From positions 1 to 37,926 of the forward strand of contig JAGBGE010000007.1 in the NCBI GenBank assembly GCA_017936125.1: DNA of 37,926 nucleotides, in the 5' to 3' direction. The notes below the pieces were generated by a model. That model did no database searches, was not told where the DNA came from, and saw only the letters and a program-made list of their open reading frames with translations. The number at the start of each line of letters is the position of its first letter. Within the stretch, counting starts at the first letter, position 1. This DNA is from Clostridia bacterium. Lineage in GTDB: Bacteria > Bacillota_A > Clostridia > Oscillospirales > CAG-272. The translations under genes were made by a program, and so were the position numbers. Positions 1 through 8,705 of the stretch are shown one piece after another.

Positions 1-1039
1 GCTTTGCAGTCTTAGGACCGATGTCAAGACCCTCCATATCTTCGGGAATGCACTCAACGTCAACGTACTTAACGTCGATGGGCGCATCAATGGGGTTCGG
101 GAAGGACTCTGCAATGGCGGTATCTATGGGAAGAAGGAGGTTAACACCCTTTTCCTTAGCCTAAGCCATCATTTCCTTGCAGTAGTCGATCTTGGTCTCG
201 TCAAGGAGTGACTTACCAACGCAAAGACCCTTAGCAGCAGCGAAGGTAAATGCCATACCGCCGCCGATAATGAGGGTATCAACCTTGGTAAGAAGGTTGT
301 CTATTACGTTAAGCTTATCGGCAACCTTAGCACCGCCAAGAATTGCAACGAAGGGACGCTCGGGGTTAGAAAGAGCCTTACCCATTACGGAAATCTCCTT
401 CTCAATGAGGTAACCGCAAACTGCGGGAATATAATCAGCAGCGCCTGCGGTAGAAGCGTGCGCTCTGTGAGCCGCGCCGAATGCGTCGTTTACGAAGATA
501 TCAGCGTAGGAAGCAAGCTCCTTAGCAAGATCCGCGCCGTTCTTGGTCTCGCGAGCATCGAATCTGGTGTTCTCAAGAAGAACTGCCTTACCTGCCTCGA
601 GCGCAGCAACCTTAGCCTTTGCGTCAGGGCCGATAATGTCCTCCGCGAAGGTAACAGTGCCCTCGCCGAGAAGCTCGTTAAGACGAGCGCAAACGGGCTT
701 GAGAGTGAGCTTCTTCTTGTCGTTTACAAGAGCCTTTGCAAGATAATCTGCGGTTGCAGCTGCCTGCTCCTCTGCGGGAAGAGCCTCAACAGCCTTCTTC
801 TCCTTCTTGGTAAGACCGAAGTTCTCGGAAAGAATTGCGTGGGGCTTACCCATGTGAGAGCAAAGGATAACCTTCGCGCCCTTCTCAAGAAGGTACTTGA
901 TGGTGGGGAGAGCGCCAACGATTCTCTTGTCGGAGGTGATAACGCCATCCTTCATAGGAACGTTGAAATCGCAACGAACGAGCACGGTTTTGCCGGCTAC
1001 GTCTACGTCTTCAATGTTTTTCTTGTTGTAAGTTGCCAT
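1..1039 (-). CDS. pgk: phosphoglycerate kinase, 3' end outside window, interrupted by in-frame TAG
   Basis: Glycolytic enzyme converting 1,3-bisphosphoglycerate and ADP to 3-phosphoglycerate and ATP in the cytoplasm. The N-terminus carries the family signature [12 protein letters not shown] (from about residue 17), followed by [27 protein letters not shown] and [12 protein letters not shown], all in the expected order. The reading frame is open for 292 codons and then meets TAG at 161-163. The same frame continues with clear PGK sequence ([20 protein letters not shown], later GLDIGPKT) to the window edge. The TAG is one base from AAG, GAG or CAG, and homologues usually have Lys or Glu in this helix, so the full protein is broken by a single nonsense codon. 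The start is ATG at 1039 after AAAGGAG. Identity is very sure; whether the stop is real, a strain variant or a sequence error cannot be told here. Confidence 0.95.
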
Positions 1040-1079
1040 ATTTTTTCTCCTTTAGGATAATTTAATTTCGTACCTTTAT

Positions 1080-1108
1080 ATAATAACACATAATATTTAG
1101 TTAGTCAA
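1080..1108 (-). promoter_or_regulatory. sigma-A promoter of pgk
   Basis: On the minus strand TTGACT (1103-1108) and TATTAT (1080-1085) are separated by 17 bases, about 40 bases upstream of the pgk start codon. The rest of the 1040-1272 intergenic region holds only this promoter and the divergent tetR promoter and operator. Confidence 0.7.
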
Positions 1109-1180
1109 GGAATTTGTTAAAAATTCTACAATTAAATTCAAATCTTTTTTTCAGAATGAAAAATATGTCGTTTTTCAGAC

Positions 1181-1209
1181 TTGACAAATGTGGAGCAAAG
1201 TTGTATACT
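1181..1209 (+). promoter_or_regulatory. sigma-A promoter of the tetR-family gene
   Basis: TTGACA (1181-1186), a 17-base spacer and TATACT (1204-1209) form a near-consensus promoter. Its predicted start point falls inside the palindrome at 1215-1238, as expected for an autorepressed gene. Confidence 0.8.
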
Positions 1210-1214
1210 AATAT

Positions 1215-1238
1215 AGTCGAATTTGCAAAATTTCGACT
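1215..1238. promoter_or_regulatory. operator-like 24-bp palindrome upstream of the tetR-family gene
   Basis: The arms AGTCGAA and TTTCGACT pair in 9 of 12 symmetric positions around a short AT-rich centre. The site begins six bases after the -10 box. TetR-family dimers typically bind palindromes of this size next to their own promoter, so this is the likely autoregulatory operator. No second copy was noticed elsewhere in the window. Confidence 0.6.
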
Positions 1239-1272
1239 TTTTTAAGGTAAAATCAAAGCGAGGACTAACGAC

Positions 1273-1851
1273 ATGGCGGGGAAAGAAGACTTACGAGTAA
1301 AAAGAACTAAAAATGCGCTGACTGATGCTTTTATGAAGCTGCTTTCGGTCAAATCATTTGAAGATATAACGGTTAATGAGCTTTGCGACAAGGCAGGCAT
1401 CAGACGAGCGACCTTCTATAAGCATTATACGGATAAATTCGATTTCTTAAGCGCGTATATCTGCTCTTTACGTGACAGATTTGACAGCACGATATGGAGA
1501 GCCGACGTATCCGCGCCTCCAAAGGAGTATTACATAGCGTATGCAAAAAGGCTCGTTGGATTTATCAACGAAAATTCGGCTGCTATTGACAATCTGCTGA
1601 AAAGTAATATGTGTCATTCCCTGCTTGCCATCATAATTGACCGGAATTACAAGGACACCTATGCGCGTCTAGTATCCAGCGTCGAGGCGGGAATGAAGCT
1701 CAATGCATCTGTTGACATTACCGCCAGCATGGCATCGGGCGCGGTCGCAACCGCGATTTACGATTGGTTCAGAGGCGGCAAGCAGAAGCCTGCCGAGGAG
1801 CTCGCCGACGAGATTGGCGCGGCGGTGGCGTGCCTTATCGAAAAGAAATAA
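1273..1851 (+). CDS. TetR/AcrR-family transcriptional regulator
   Basis: A 192-aa one-domain-plus-HTH regulator. The N-terminal helix-turn-helix is recognisable (residues about 8-55, with TKNALTDAFMKLL, ITVNELCDKAGIRRATFYKHY and DKFDFLSAY), matching the TetR DNA-binding signature. The all-helical C-terminal part (residues 75-192) is the ligand and dimerisation region, and its ligand cannot be guessed. The start is ATG after AGCGAGGA. The gene is divergent from pgk and convergent with pgsA, so no adjacent transporter or enzyme points to a target. The strong promoter overlapped by a palindrome suggests autorepression. Family assignment is sure; the function is unknown. Confidence 0.9.
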   Translation: MAGKEDLRVKRTKNALTDAFMKLLSVKSFEDITVNELCDKAGIRRATFYKHYTDKFDFLSAYICSLRDRFDSTIWRADVSAPPKEYYIAYAKRLVGFINENSAAIDNLLKSNMCHSLLAIIIDRNYKDTYARLVSSVEAGMKLNASVDITASMASGAVATAIYDWFRGGKQKPAEELADEIGAAVACLIEKK

Positions 1852-1884
1852 TATAAAAAGAATATTACTATAATTGTTGCTTGT

Positions 1885-1923
1885 AAAAAAGGACGGAGAG
1901 TTTTGCACTCTCCGTCCTTTTTT
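1885..1923. terminator. bidirectional terminator between the tetR-family gene and pgsA
   Basis: A perfect 11-bp stem (GGACGGAGAGT at 1891-1901 with ACTCTCCGTCC at 1907-1917) and a 5-base loop are flanked by an A-run (1885-1890) and a T-run (1918-1923). It can therefore end the plus-strand regulator gene and the minus-strand pgsA operon. Confidence 0.92.
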
Positions 1924-1925
1924 CG

Positions 1926-2525
1926 TTATTTATTTGAGTCGATGTAAGGCATATACGCCTTCAGATAGTCTATTCCCGAGAATAGCGTGGTAAACGCCAT
2001 AATCGCCATAAACGCATAGGAAAGAATATGATTCTCCGAGAAGAAAGGAATAAGCGGCTCGACAAGAAGCACTACCGTTCCGACCATCTGCGAAACCGTC
2101 TTGATTTTACCAAGCATTGACGCCGCCACGACGATACCGCTCTTGCCGGCAACGACAAGTCGCAGACTGGTCACGCCAAGCTCGCGAAGCAGAATTATAA
2201 GTACAACCCAAACGAAAACGAGCGCAAGCGTCTCTTCACCGCGAAGAATCATCCACAAAAGAATCGCAACCATAGAAGAGATTACCATAAACTTGTCCGC
2301 AAGAGGATCGATAAACTTGCCAAAATCGGTGACGAGATTATATTTTCTCGCAATCTGACCGTCAAGCATATCGGTAAGCGCAGTCAATGCATAGATTATA
2401 GTAGGAACTATAATTCCCCATATTTCAATATCTCTCATAAAAATGAGAGCCGCAACGAACACAGGCACTAAAAGGCATCTGATAAGAGAGAGCGTGTTCG
2501 GTATATTCAAGGCTGATTTTTTCAT
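1926..2525 (-). CDS. pgsA: CDP-diacylglycerol-glycerol-3-phosphate 3-phosphatidyltransferase
   Basis: Integral membrane enzyme that makes phosphatidylglycerolphosphate, the committed step to phosphatidylglycerol. The CDP-alcohol phosphotransferase signature D-G-x2-A-R-x8-G-x3-D-x3-D is complete in LDGQIAR...DFGKFIDPLADK (residues about 59-85). Several hydrophobic spans follow. The start chosen is the ATG at 2525 (MKKSALNIPN), one base after the rimO stop, with AAGGAG inside the end of rimO; this implies translational coupling. At about 199 aa it has the usual family length. rimO-pgsA is a common order in Bacillota. It is the last gene of a five-gene operon ending at the 1885-1923 terminator. 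Confidence 0.92.
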   Translation of the reverse strand: MKKSALNIPNTLSLIRCLLVPVFVAALIFMRDIEIWGIIVPTIIYALTALTDMLDGQIARKYNLVTDFGKFIDPLADKFMVISSMVAILLWMILRGEETLALVFVWVVLIILLRELGVTSLRLVVAGKSGIVVAASMLGKIKTVSQMVGTVVLLVEPLIPFFSENHILSYAFMAIMAFTTLFSGIDYLKAYMPYIDSNK

Positions 2526-2526
2526 A

Positions 2527-3855
2527 TCACCATTCTCCTTCTTCACCCACGAGGTCGTAATCAAGCGCCTCGGTTATTTTTACAGAAACGAAATCACCGG
2601 GAGCGATTTTTCGCTCAGATGTAAAGTATACTTTACCGTCTACGTCAGGCGCATCGGCATAAGAGCGGCCGTAGTAGATATTCTCATCAGCATCATATCC
2701 GTCGCAAAGCACTGTGAGGGTGATGCCGATTTTCGCAGCGTTCTGCTCCTCGGAAATGAGAAGCTGCGTCTGCATAAGCGTGTCGTATCTGTCCTGCTTT
2801 TGCTGCTCGTCGATCTGGCAGTCCATCTCGGCAGCAGGTGTCCCCTCCTCGGGCGAGAAGGTGAATGCGCCAAAGCGGTCGAAGCGCGCTTCCTTTACGA
2901 ACTCGCAGAGCTCGACGAAGTCCTCGTCGCTCTCCCCCGGGAAACCGACCATAGCAGTAGTGCGAAGCACTATGCCGGGCACACTCTCGCGAAGCTTTTT
3001 CACCGCATCTACAATCAGCGCCTTGCCGCCGTGGCGGTTCATCGCGCGAAGCACCTTGTCGGAGATGTGCTGAATCGGAATGTCCATATATTTGACGAGT
3101 CTCGGGTTAGTTCTGAACTCCTCAATAAGCTCGTCGGTAATCTTGTCGGGATAGCAATAAAGCAGACGAATCCAAGGAATTGAGGTTTCGTCAGTAATGG
3201 CCTTAACCAGCCTTGCGAGGCTGTACTCACCGTAAATGTCGAGGCCGTATCTCGTGGTGTCCTGCGCGATAAGATTCACTTCCTTAACGCCGCGCGACTC
3301 CAGCTCCTTCGCCTCAGCGACAATATCCTCAACTGTACGGCTGCGATGCTTGCCACGAATCAGCGGAATCGCGCAGTAGGTACAGCAATTGTCACAGCCC
3401 TCGGATACCTTTATGTACGCCGTGTGCGGCTCGGTCGTGAGAATTCGCTCACCGCCAAGCACCGACGCTTCTTTGTCACGGAACGAAGAGTACTTCTCTC
3501 CCCTCATAACCGCCTTGCAGGCATCTGCAATATCGCAAAGACTTCCGACACCGATAATCGCATCAATCTCGGGAAGCTCACGCATCACCTCGTCACGATA
3601 GCGCTCCACAAGACAGCCGGTAGCGATAATATGACGGCAGCTGCCAAGCTCCTTGAGCCTCGCCGCGTCAAGTATACTCTCTATCGACTCCTTCTTTGCG
3701 CTCTCGATGAAGCCGCAGGTGTTGATAACGATAATTTCCGCCTCGCTCTCGTCGGGTGTAAGCTCAAATCCCGCGGAGTGAAGCTTATGAATCATCACCT
3801 CGGTATCGACCAAATTCTTGGAGCAGCCGAGTGATATAAAGCCAACTTTTGTCAT
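2527..3855 (-). CDS. rimO: ribosomal protein S12 methylthiotransferase RimO
   Basis: Radical-SAM enzyme that methylthiolates Asp of ribosomal protein S12. The N-terminal UPF0004 domain shows its three cysteines (SLGCSKNLVDTE, NTCGFIESAK, ATGCLVERY). The radical-SAM cluster motif CxxxCxxC is in GCDNCCTYCAIP (Cys154, 158 and 161 from the chosen start), followed by RGKHRSR. FGAFTFSPEEGTPA and a C-terminal TRAM-like region complete the family layout. The EGCDN...GKHRSR context favours RimO over MiaB or MtaB. An alternative ATG four codons upstream (3867) is possible; neither has a strong ribosome binding site. The gene lies 25 bases after the membrane protein gene and abuts pgsA. Confidence 0.93.
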   Translation of the reverse strand: MTKVGFISLGCSKNLVDTEVMIHKLHSAGFELTPDESEAEIIVINTCGFIESAKKESIESILDAARLKELGSCRHIIATGCLVERYRDEVMRELPEIDAIIGVGSLCDIADACKAVMRGEKYSSFRDKEASVLGGERILTTEPHTAYIKVSEGCDNCCTYCAIPLIRGKHRSRTVEDIVAEAKELESRGVKEVNLIAQDTTRYGLDIYGEYSLARLVKAITDETSIPWIRLLYCYPDKITDELIEEFRTNPRLVKYMDIPIQHISDKVLRAMNRHGGKALIVDAVKKLRESVPGIVLRTTAMVGFPGESDEDFVELCEFVKEARFDRFGAFTFSPEEGTPAAEMDCQIDEQQKQDRYDTLMQTQLLISEEQNAAKIGITLTVLCDGYDADENIYYGRSYADAPDVDGKVYFTSERKIAPGDFVSVKITEALDYDLVGEEGEW

Positions 3856-3880
3856 TTTGACTACCATTCTTTACATTTAG

Positions 3881-4405
3881 TTATTTTAACAGGCTCTTGA
3901 AGCGTGAGCGAAGCTTGACGTAATAGAACTTCACCATAACGGTGATAAAGAGGTCATAGGCAACAAACGCCACGTTTATCAAAACGTAAAGCACAATCTT
4001 CATCACGAGCGAATCCTCGCCAAAGAAGGGTATTCCGAGCAAAAGCTCGCACACACCGAAGAGCGCCCAAACCATAGCGTTGATATACAGAAGCTTGATT
4101 ATAAGCCACGACCATTTCGGCAATCTCTCAATATACGCCTTAATCAGCGGATAAATTCCGAAGACAAGGAAGTATTCCACCCACACAAGACTGCCCGAAT
4201 AGATAAGCGCGGTTGTCAGAGTCGTGCAAATCCAGACAAGCCAGGGGTAATAGGTGCCGATTTCAAGATAAATAAACACCACGAGCAGCGAGGCAAAGGC
4301 GCAGACGGTGAGGTCGAGTGTTTCTATCACCGAGCCGAGCAGCATCACAACGACGCTGAGCGCGGTCGCCATAGCCGATAAGGTGACCTTTTTAGTCGTT
4401 CTCAT
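3881..4405 (-). CDS. small polytopic membrane protein, unknown function (ECF S-component-like)
   Basis: About 174 aa with five or six hydrophobic segments and a short basic N-terminus ([20 protein letters not shown]). The opening pattern, basic residues followed by an Ala/Leu-rich first helix, resembles substrate-binding S components of ECF vitamin transporters, but no substrate signature is visible and the size is at the low end. The ATG at 4405 overlaps the DnaJ-gene TGA as ATGA, so translation is probably coupled; a longer reading frame from 4441 would lie inside the upstream gene. It is conserved next to DnaJ/DUF5685 genes in clostridial genomes as I recall them. Function is inferred only loosely. 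Confidence 0.75.
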   Translation of the reverse strand: MRTTKKVTLSAMATALSVVVMLLGSVIETLDLTVCAFASLLVVFIYLEIGTYYPWLVWICTTLTTALIYSGSLVWVEYFLVFGIYPLIKAYIERLPKWSWLIIKLLYINAMVWALFGVCELLLGIPFFGEDSLVMKIVLYVLINVAFVAYDLFITVMVKFYYVKLRSRFKSLLK

Positions 4406-5046
4406 AGACAAGGTATAATGTCGCCGCCAAGGCACTCGCAAAGGCAGTCAAGACAGATAAGGTTCATACAGCAGTCGCAGGCGTCGTCACTGCTCGAGCG
4501 ACGTCTGTATCCCGAGCTGCCACCGTAGTAGGTCGAGCCGTAGCCGCGCGCGCCGGTGTTGAACATCTCCTTCGCCTTCTGATATTCGATATTTCCGGGC
4601 TCCATACTGCAAGCCATCTCCAGCTCGCGCATAGCGTCGTTGACGTTGCCCCTCTTCATAAGCACAACGCTGTAAAGGTAGTGCCACTCTGCCGTGCGGT
4701 CACTGATCGGAACCTCGGCAATACGGCGCTCTGCCTCGTGGAACTTTCTCGCGTTGATAAGTCTTCTTATTTCATAATAAACGCCCGATGTGCTGCCGGT
4801 ACCGCTATAGCTCTCGTAGTATGTACCGCCACCCTTGTATGACGAGCCACCCGACGAGCGCATACGCTGTATCTCATCGTACGCCGAATTGATCTCCTGC
4901 ATTTTCTCGTTAGCGAGATCCTTCAGGGGATTATCCTCACCGTAATTATCGGGATGATACTTACGCGCGAGGGCTCTGTACGCGTTTTTTACTTCCTCGT
5001 CTGTTGCGTCACGGCTGACGCCGAGTATAGAATACGGATCCTTCAA
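4402..5046 (-). CDS. DnaJ-domain protein with Cys-rich C-terminal tail
   Basis: A 214-aa J-domain co-chaperone-like protein. Residues 1-65 form a J domain with the HPD motif that contacts DnaK (ARKYHPDN). A Gly/Ser/Tyr-rich linker (about 66-90) leads to a helical TPR-like segment (about 90-165, with [20 protein letters not shown] and [14 protein letters not shown]). The tail has eight Cys within its last 27 residues ([20 protein letters not shown]). The start codon appears to be TTG at 5046, overlapping the TGA of the DUF5685 gene; GGAGG lies ten bases upstream. It is not the full DnaJ, since the zinc-finger and substrate domains are absent. It sits in an operon with the DUF5685 and membrane protein genes. 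Confidence 0.88.
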   Translation of the reverse strand: MKDPYSILGVSRDATDEEVKNAYRALARKYHPDNYGEDNPLKDLANEKMQEINSAYDEIQRMRSSGGSSYKGGGTYYESYSGTGSTSGVYYEIRRLINARKFHEAERRIAEVPISDRTAEWHYLYSVVLMKRGNVNDAMRELEMACSMEPGNIEYQKAKEMFNTGARGYGSTYYGGSSGYRRRSSSDDACDCCMNLICLDCLCECLGGDIIPCL

Positions 5047-5921
5047 TTCCTTTTATCCTCCGGGGATTTTTCTTCGTTTTCGTCAAGAAACTCGATTCGC
5101 TTGACGAGTCCGAGATATATGATATTGTTAATTATATTTTCAATAGTTGCTCGGGTACCAAACGGCAAAAGATTCACCGCTGCCTCAATTCTCCTGCATT
5201 CGAGGAGCAAAGCGCACTTGATGCTCTCCTTATTCTCCTTCGTCAGCGTAGCGCCATCATAAAGGAGAACGTATGGGTTGTATCTCCCCTTCTCCAAGTC
5301 GGAGTCATAGTCCTCTGCCGCATCGGCAGCGTAAATGAACTTGCCGAGATGATAGCCGCATTCGTAAGGCACGAGTCGCTCAGCATCCGGCAGTCCATAG
5401 GCGAAAATTTCACCGAGCAGCTCGCCAAAAAGCGATGCGGGCGCATCAACGCTCGCGCACCTCTCAGCCTCCAGCTCATCAATCTTCCCCAGCCTATCAG
5501 CCACAAGCTCGGATAGCTCACCGAGCGCTGCCTTGGTATTCGCGTGGCGAGTGATAGGCGATACGGCTGTCGCTGCCATACGCTTAACGCCGCGCTCGTC
5601 GTGCAAATCATCCTTTAATTTATAATAGGTAAGCACCGCAAAGGCGCGGGCGGTGTACTCAATAGCCGAGTTCTCGTCGAGCATAGGTCGGCGCGAGAGT
5701 GGGTGGGCAATGCAACGTCGCCTTCTAGCCGAGAAATTCTCGTCCTCTATATAAAGCATTCTCACGAGCGCGAGAAAAACGCTGTCGTACGATAGCGTGA
5801 CGTTAGATAGCACTCCCGTGTGCTTTTTCATTGCACGGCAAATGCCGCAATATGTAGCGCGGTAGAATTCGTGCTCCTTGACGAGCAATTCACTCGCCAC
5901 GGGCTTGACGTAACCAAACAT
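5043..5921 (-). CDS. DUF5685-family protein
   Basis: A 292-aa soluble helical protein whose opening MFGYVKP...[22 protein letters not shown] matches the DUF5685 family as I recall it. The CGIC pair at about residues 25-28 and the conserved [26 protein letters not shown] block (about 195-220) are visible; the Asp-rich block looks like a metal or cofactor site, but no reaction is established. It is the first gene of a minus-strand operon with dnaJ-like, membrane protein, rimO and pgsA genes, overlapping the next gene by four bases. Its ATG at 5921 follows AAAGGAAAA. The recurrent pairing with a J-domain protein suggests a shared process, which is inference. Confidence 0.85.
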   Translation of the reverse strand: MFGYVKPVASELLVKEHEFYRATYCGICRAMKKHTGVLSNVTLSYDSVFLALVRMLYIEDENFSARRRRCIAHPLSRRPMLDENSAIEYTARAFAVLTYYKLKDDLHDERGVKRMAATAVSPITRHANTKAALGELSELVADRLGKIDELEAERCASVDAPASLFGELLGEIFAYGLPDAERLVPYECGYHLGKFIYAADAAEDYDSDLEKGRYNPYVLLYDGATLTKENKESIKCALLLECRRIEAAVNLLPFGTRATIENIINNIIYLGLVKRIEFLDENEEKSPEDKRN

Positions 5922-5964
5922 ATTCTTACCGTTTTCCTTTATTTTTTATATGTTTATCGTTTCT

Positions 5965-5973
5965 ATTATAACA
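5965..5973 (-). promoter_or_regulatory. extended -10 promoter element of the DUF5685 operon
   Basis: The minus strand reads TGTTATAAT, a consensus TATAAT preceded by the TGn extension, about 45 bases upstream of the operon start codon. No convincing -35 box is present at normal spacing. Confidence 0.6.
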
Positions 5974-6096
5974 TATTATTGCGCGTTTTTGTTAAATTTT
6001 ATAAAATTTTTGTGTAATTTTTATCATTTTACCCGATTTTTCTAAACAACTTGTATATTATTTATAAATTTTTAATATTTTTTATTTTATTTTATA

Positions 6097-6125
6097 TTGC
6101 TTTTTAACAATTGCTATGTTATACT
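6097..6125 (+). promoter_or_regulatory. probable promoter of the CotH gene
   Basis: TTGCTT (6097-6102), 17 bases and TATACT (6120-6125), the latter preceded by TGT as an extended -10, lie 43 bases upstream of the CotH start. The surrounding 5922-6168 gap is extremely AT-rich and holds nothing else that I can support. Confidence 0.6.
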
Positions 6126-6168
6126 TAAAATAAAATATTAAAAAAATAAATTAGATAGGAGAACCAGA

Positions 6169-8607
6169 ATGAAAAAAGTTATCAAAATTGCATCGATTCT
6201 TCTTTTGTCCGTGCTTATTATCTCCTCTCTCGCATCGTGTAGCGAGATTGAGAACATAATGCAGGGACTGCTCGGCGGCGCTATTCCCACACCCCATACC
6301 TGTGAGAGCGTATGCCCGAAGTGCGGCGGCTGTACCGACGATGCGTGCAAGGAGCTGGCATGTGCTGACAAGTGCGACTGTCAGGACCCAAGCAAGCCTC
6401 ACTCATGCGAGAGTGCGTGTAAGGAATGCGGCAAGTGTACCGACGATGAATGCATGGAATCGGTATGTGCAGACAAGTGCCTCGGTCATCATGCTTGCAC
6501 AAGCAAGTGCCCCGAATGCGGCAAATGCACCGACAAGAGCTGCACCGAAGCAATCTGCGCCGATAAGTGCCAGGGTCACCACGTATGCGAGAGCATCTGC
6601 GGTGAATGCGGTAAATGTACCGACAAGAGCTGCACCGAAGCAATCTGCGCCGATAAATGTCAGGGTCACCACGTATGCGAGAACGTATGCGCGGATTGCG
6701 GAAAATGCACCAACCAGAACTGCGACGAAGCAGTTTGCGCTGAAAAGTGCGAGAAGGTGCTCGCGTATGCATACAGACCTATCATCAGCACCTTGATGCC
6801 CGCTATTTACATCAACACCGCGGACGGCTCTAACAACTGGGCTACCCAGTACAGCCAGAGCGATAAGCTCGCCGGCAGAATCGACTACGTCGACGCTACT
6901 ATTGACGTTAAGAACGAGTACGGTACTCTTGATCTCGACGACTACAATGCCGAGGTAAAGGTGCGCGGTAACGCTACCCTCACTTATCCCAAGAAGCCTA
7001 TCCGTATTAAGTTTGAAAAGAAGCAGCCTCTCCTTGGACTCCACGACGGTGAGAAGTACAAGAACTGGGTATTGCTCGCTGACTGGAAGGACCTCTCAAT
7101 GTCCAACAACACGATGGCGTTCTACTTCAGTAAGACTATTCTCGGCTCAGACGGCTACTACTCCACCGACTTCAGAAACGTTGAGGTATACCTTAACGGT
7201 CAGTTCTGGGGCGTATACCTGCTCGTTGAGCAGCAGGAGGTAAAGGATAACAGATCCAGCGTTCCCGAGGTAGACGATGACTACACCGGCAACAATATCG
7301 GTTACTTCTTCGAGTATGACGGATATTACTACCAGGAGCCTACCTCCTACCTTGACGGCGGTGACGGTGATCCCACCTTCACTATGTCCTACCCCAGCGG
7401 TGCTGCATACAGAAGCGGTATCGGCTATACCGTTAAGAGCGACCTCTATGCGAAGAGCCAGCTTGATTTCCTTAAGAATTATCTTGAAAAGGCATTCTAT
7501 ATCGCATATCAGGCGAATGCTCACGGTAAGTTCTACAAGTTCAACTCTGATTACACCGACGTTGTAGAGGCTCCCGAGATCACAACCGCAAAAGAGGCTG
7601 TGGCTCAGGTTATAGATATTCAGTCGCTCGTAGACACATACATTATTCACGAATTGGTATGCGACCTCGACGCTGACTGGTCGAGCTTCTATCTCTCGCT
7701 CGATATGACCGACGAGGGCAACAAGCTCATCACCTTCGAGGCTACCTGGGATAAGGACTCCTGCTTCGGTCTTCGTAACGGTATCTGTAACGATGCGCAG
7801 GGACTCTACGCTATGAGCAAGAACAACCCCTGGTTCAGACTTATGACCGGTCAGGACTACTTCAACTCTATGGTTTGCAACAAGTGGAGAGAAATCTCGA
7901 AGTACGGCGTTCTTGACGGCGCTATCGAGGTGCTCGACGCGCAGATGACTACCTACAAGGACTACTACATCAAGAACTACGAAAAATGGTCGAGCCGTGT
8001 AACTCAGGGTAACAGCGAGTGTGTTCCCGAGCTCAACAGCTACAAGGATATCAATACCGCGCAGACCAACGCGGCAGGCTATCTCAGAAGATGGCTGACC
8101 AAGAGAATTGCTTACCTCGAGAGCGTTTGGGGCGAGCCTATTCCCGACACCGAGGTTCCCGAGGGCGCAGTAGCGTACAGATACGAGAGTGAGGACGCAG
8201 CGCTTGCAGGCTTCAGCGTCGCTGATCCTATCCGCGTTGACAAGGACTACGCGAGCGGAAGAAGCTACGTAGGCAACGTTGCAGGCGGCGTCAGCCTTAC
8301 CTTCACCGTTAATGCATCGAGTGATTGCTCCGCATATCTCTTTGCAGGTGTGAGCAAGCCCACCTCTCCCACAGATTTCAACACCTGGTTCAGCGTAACG
8401 GTAAACGGCGAGATTATTAGCATTCCCATGAGAACCGTTCCTGCCTTTAACACGAGCGCAGGCGAGGAGCAGTGGCACGCGTTCATCGCGGTTAAGCTCA
8501 TCGACATTGAGCTTAACGAGGGAGCGAATACAATAGTATTCACTGCTACAAATCCCAATGCGAACTTCGACTTTATCGACGTTTACTCGACGGTAGAGTT
8601 AACCTAA
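6169..8607 (+). CDS. CotH-kinase-family lipoprotein with Cys-rich repeats and CBM6/35-like domain
   Basis: An 812-aa exported lipoprotein. A signal peptide ends in lipobox LASC (Cys24). Residues 43-196 are five Cys-rich repeats, the last four exactly 30 residues apart, with spacing C-x3-C-x2-C-x2-C-x4-C-x4-C-x3-C. Residues about 205-655 match CotH-type protein kinases: AEVKVRGNATLTYPKKPIRI, NWVLLADWKDLSMSNNTMAF, VYLNGQFWGVYLLVEQ and the late metal-binding WDKDSCFG. CotH proteins are atypical kinases first known from spore coats and also found in clostridial surface proteins. Residues about 665-812 look like a CBM6/35 beta-sandwich (YESEDAAL..., LNEGANTIVF, FDFIDVYS). The start is ATG after TAGGAG. 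It is convergent with the GH3 cluster, whose proteins share degenerate Cys repeats. Substrate unknown; a sugar-associated surface role is inferred. Confidence 0.9.
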   Translation: MKKVIKIASILLLSVLIISSLASCSEIENIMQGLLGGAIPTPHTCESVCPKCGGCTDDACKELACADKCDCQDPSKPHSCESACKECGKCTDDECMESVCADKCLGHHACTSKCPECGKCTDKSCTEAICADKCQGHHVCESICGECGKCTDKSCTEAICADKCQGHHVCENVCADCGKCTNQNCDEAVCAEKCEKVLAYAYRPIISTLMPAIYINTADGSNNWATQYSQSDKLAGRIDYVDATIDVKNEYGTLDLDDYNAEVKVRGNATLTYPKKPIRIKFEKKQPLLGLHDGEKYKNWVLLADWKDLSMSNNTMAFYFSKTILGSDGYYSTDFRNVEVYLNGQFWGVYLLVEQQEVKDNRSSVPEVDDDYTGNNIGYFFEYDGYYYQEPTSYLDGGDGDPTFTMSYPSGAAYRSGIGYTVKSDLYAKSQLDFLKNYLEKAFYIAYQANAHGKFYKFNSDYTDVVEAPEITTAKEAVAQVIDIQSLVDTYIIHELVCDLDADWSSFYLSLDMTDEGNKLITFEATWDKDSCFGLRNGICNDAQGLYAMSKNNPWFRLMTGQDYFNSMVCNKWREISKYGVLDGAIEVLDAQMTTYKDYYIKNYEKWSSRVTQGNSECVPELNSYKDINTAQTNAAGYLRRWLTKRIAYLESVWGEPIPDTEVPEGAVAYRYESEDAALAGFSVADPIRVDKDYASGRSYVGNVAGGVSLTFTVNASSDCSAYLFAGVSKPTSPTDFNTWFSVTVNGEIISIPMRTVPAFNTSAGEEQWHAFIAVKLIDIELNEGANTIVFTATNPNANFDFIDVYSTVELT
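6295..6756 (+). repeat. five Cys-rich coding repeats (90-bp period) in the CotH gene
   Basis: Units begin at His43, His78, His108, His138 and His168; the last four are 90 bp apart, and units three and four are nearly identical in DNA (for example the stretches starting at 6541 and 6631). Near-identity suggests recent duplication or gene conversion. Confidence 0.9.
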
Positions 8608-8616
8608 AGCACACAA

Positions 8617-8649
8617 AGCGACCTGCCCTAAAAAGCAGGTCGCTGTTTT
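8617..8649 (+). terminator. terminator of the CotH gene
   Basis: A perfect 10-bp stem (AGCGACCTGC at 8617-8626 with GCAGGTCGCT at 8635-8644) and an 8-base loop are followed by TGTTTTG, ten bases after the CotH stop codon. The T-run is short. Confidence 0.75.
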
Positions 8650-8705
8650 GTAGTCTGAAAACGCGCGATAGTCACAAGCTTCTGCGATTCTAATAAATGA
8701 CAATT

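Noticed and set aside
161..163. Genome-wide TAG recoding
   Set aside because: ruvX and rlmA end in TAG exactly where their families end and where downstream genes begin, and no other gene in the window has an internal TAG.
6295..6756. 4Fe-4S ferredoxin domain in the CotH protein
   Set aside because: CxxCxxC is present, but the spacing to the next Cys is wrong, the Pro after the last Cys is missing, there are seven Cys per 30-residue repeat, and the region is exported.
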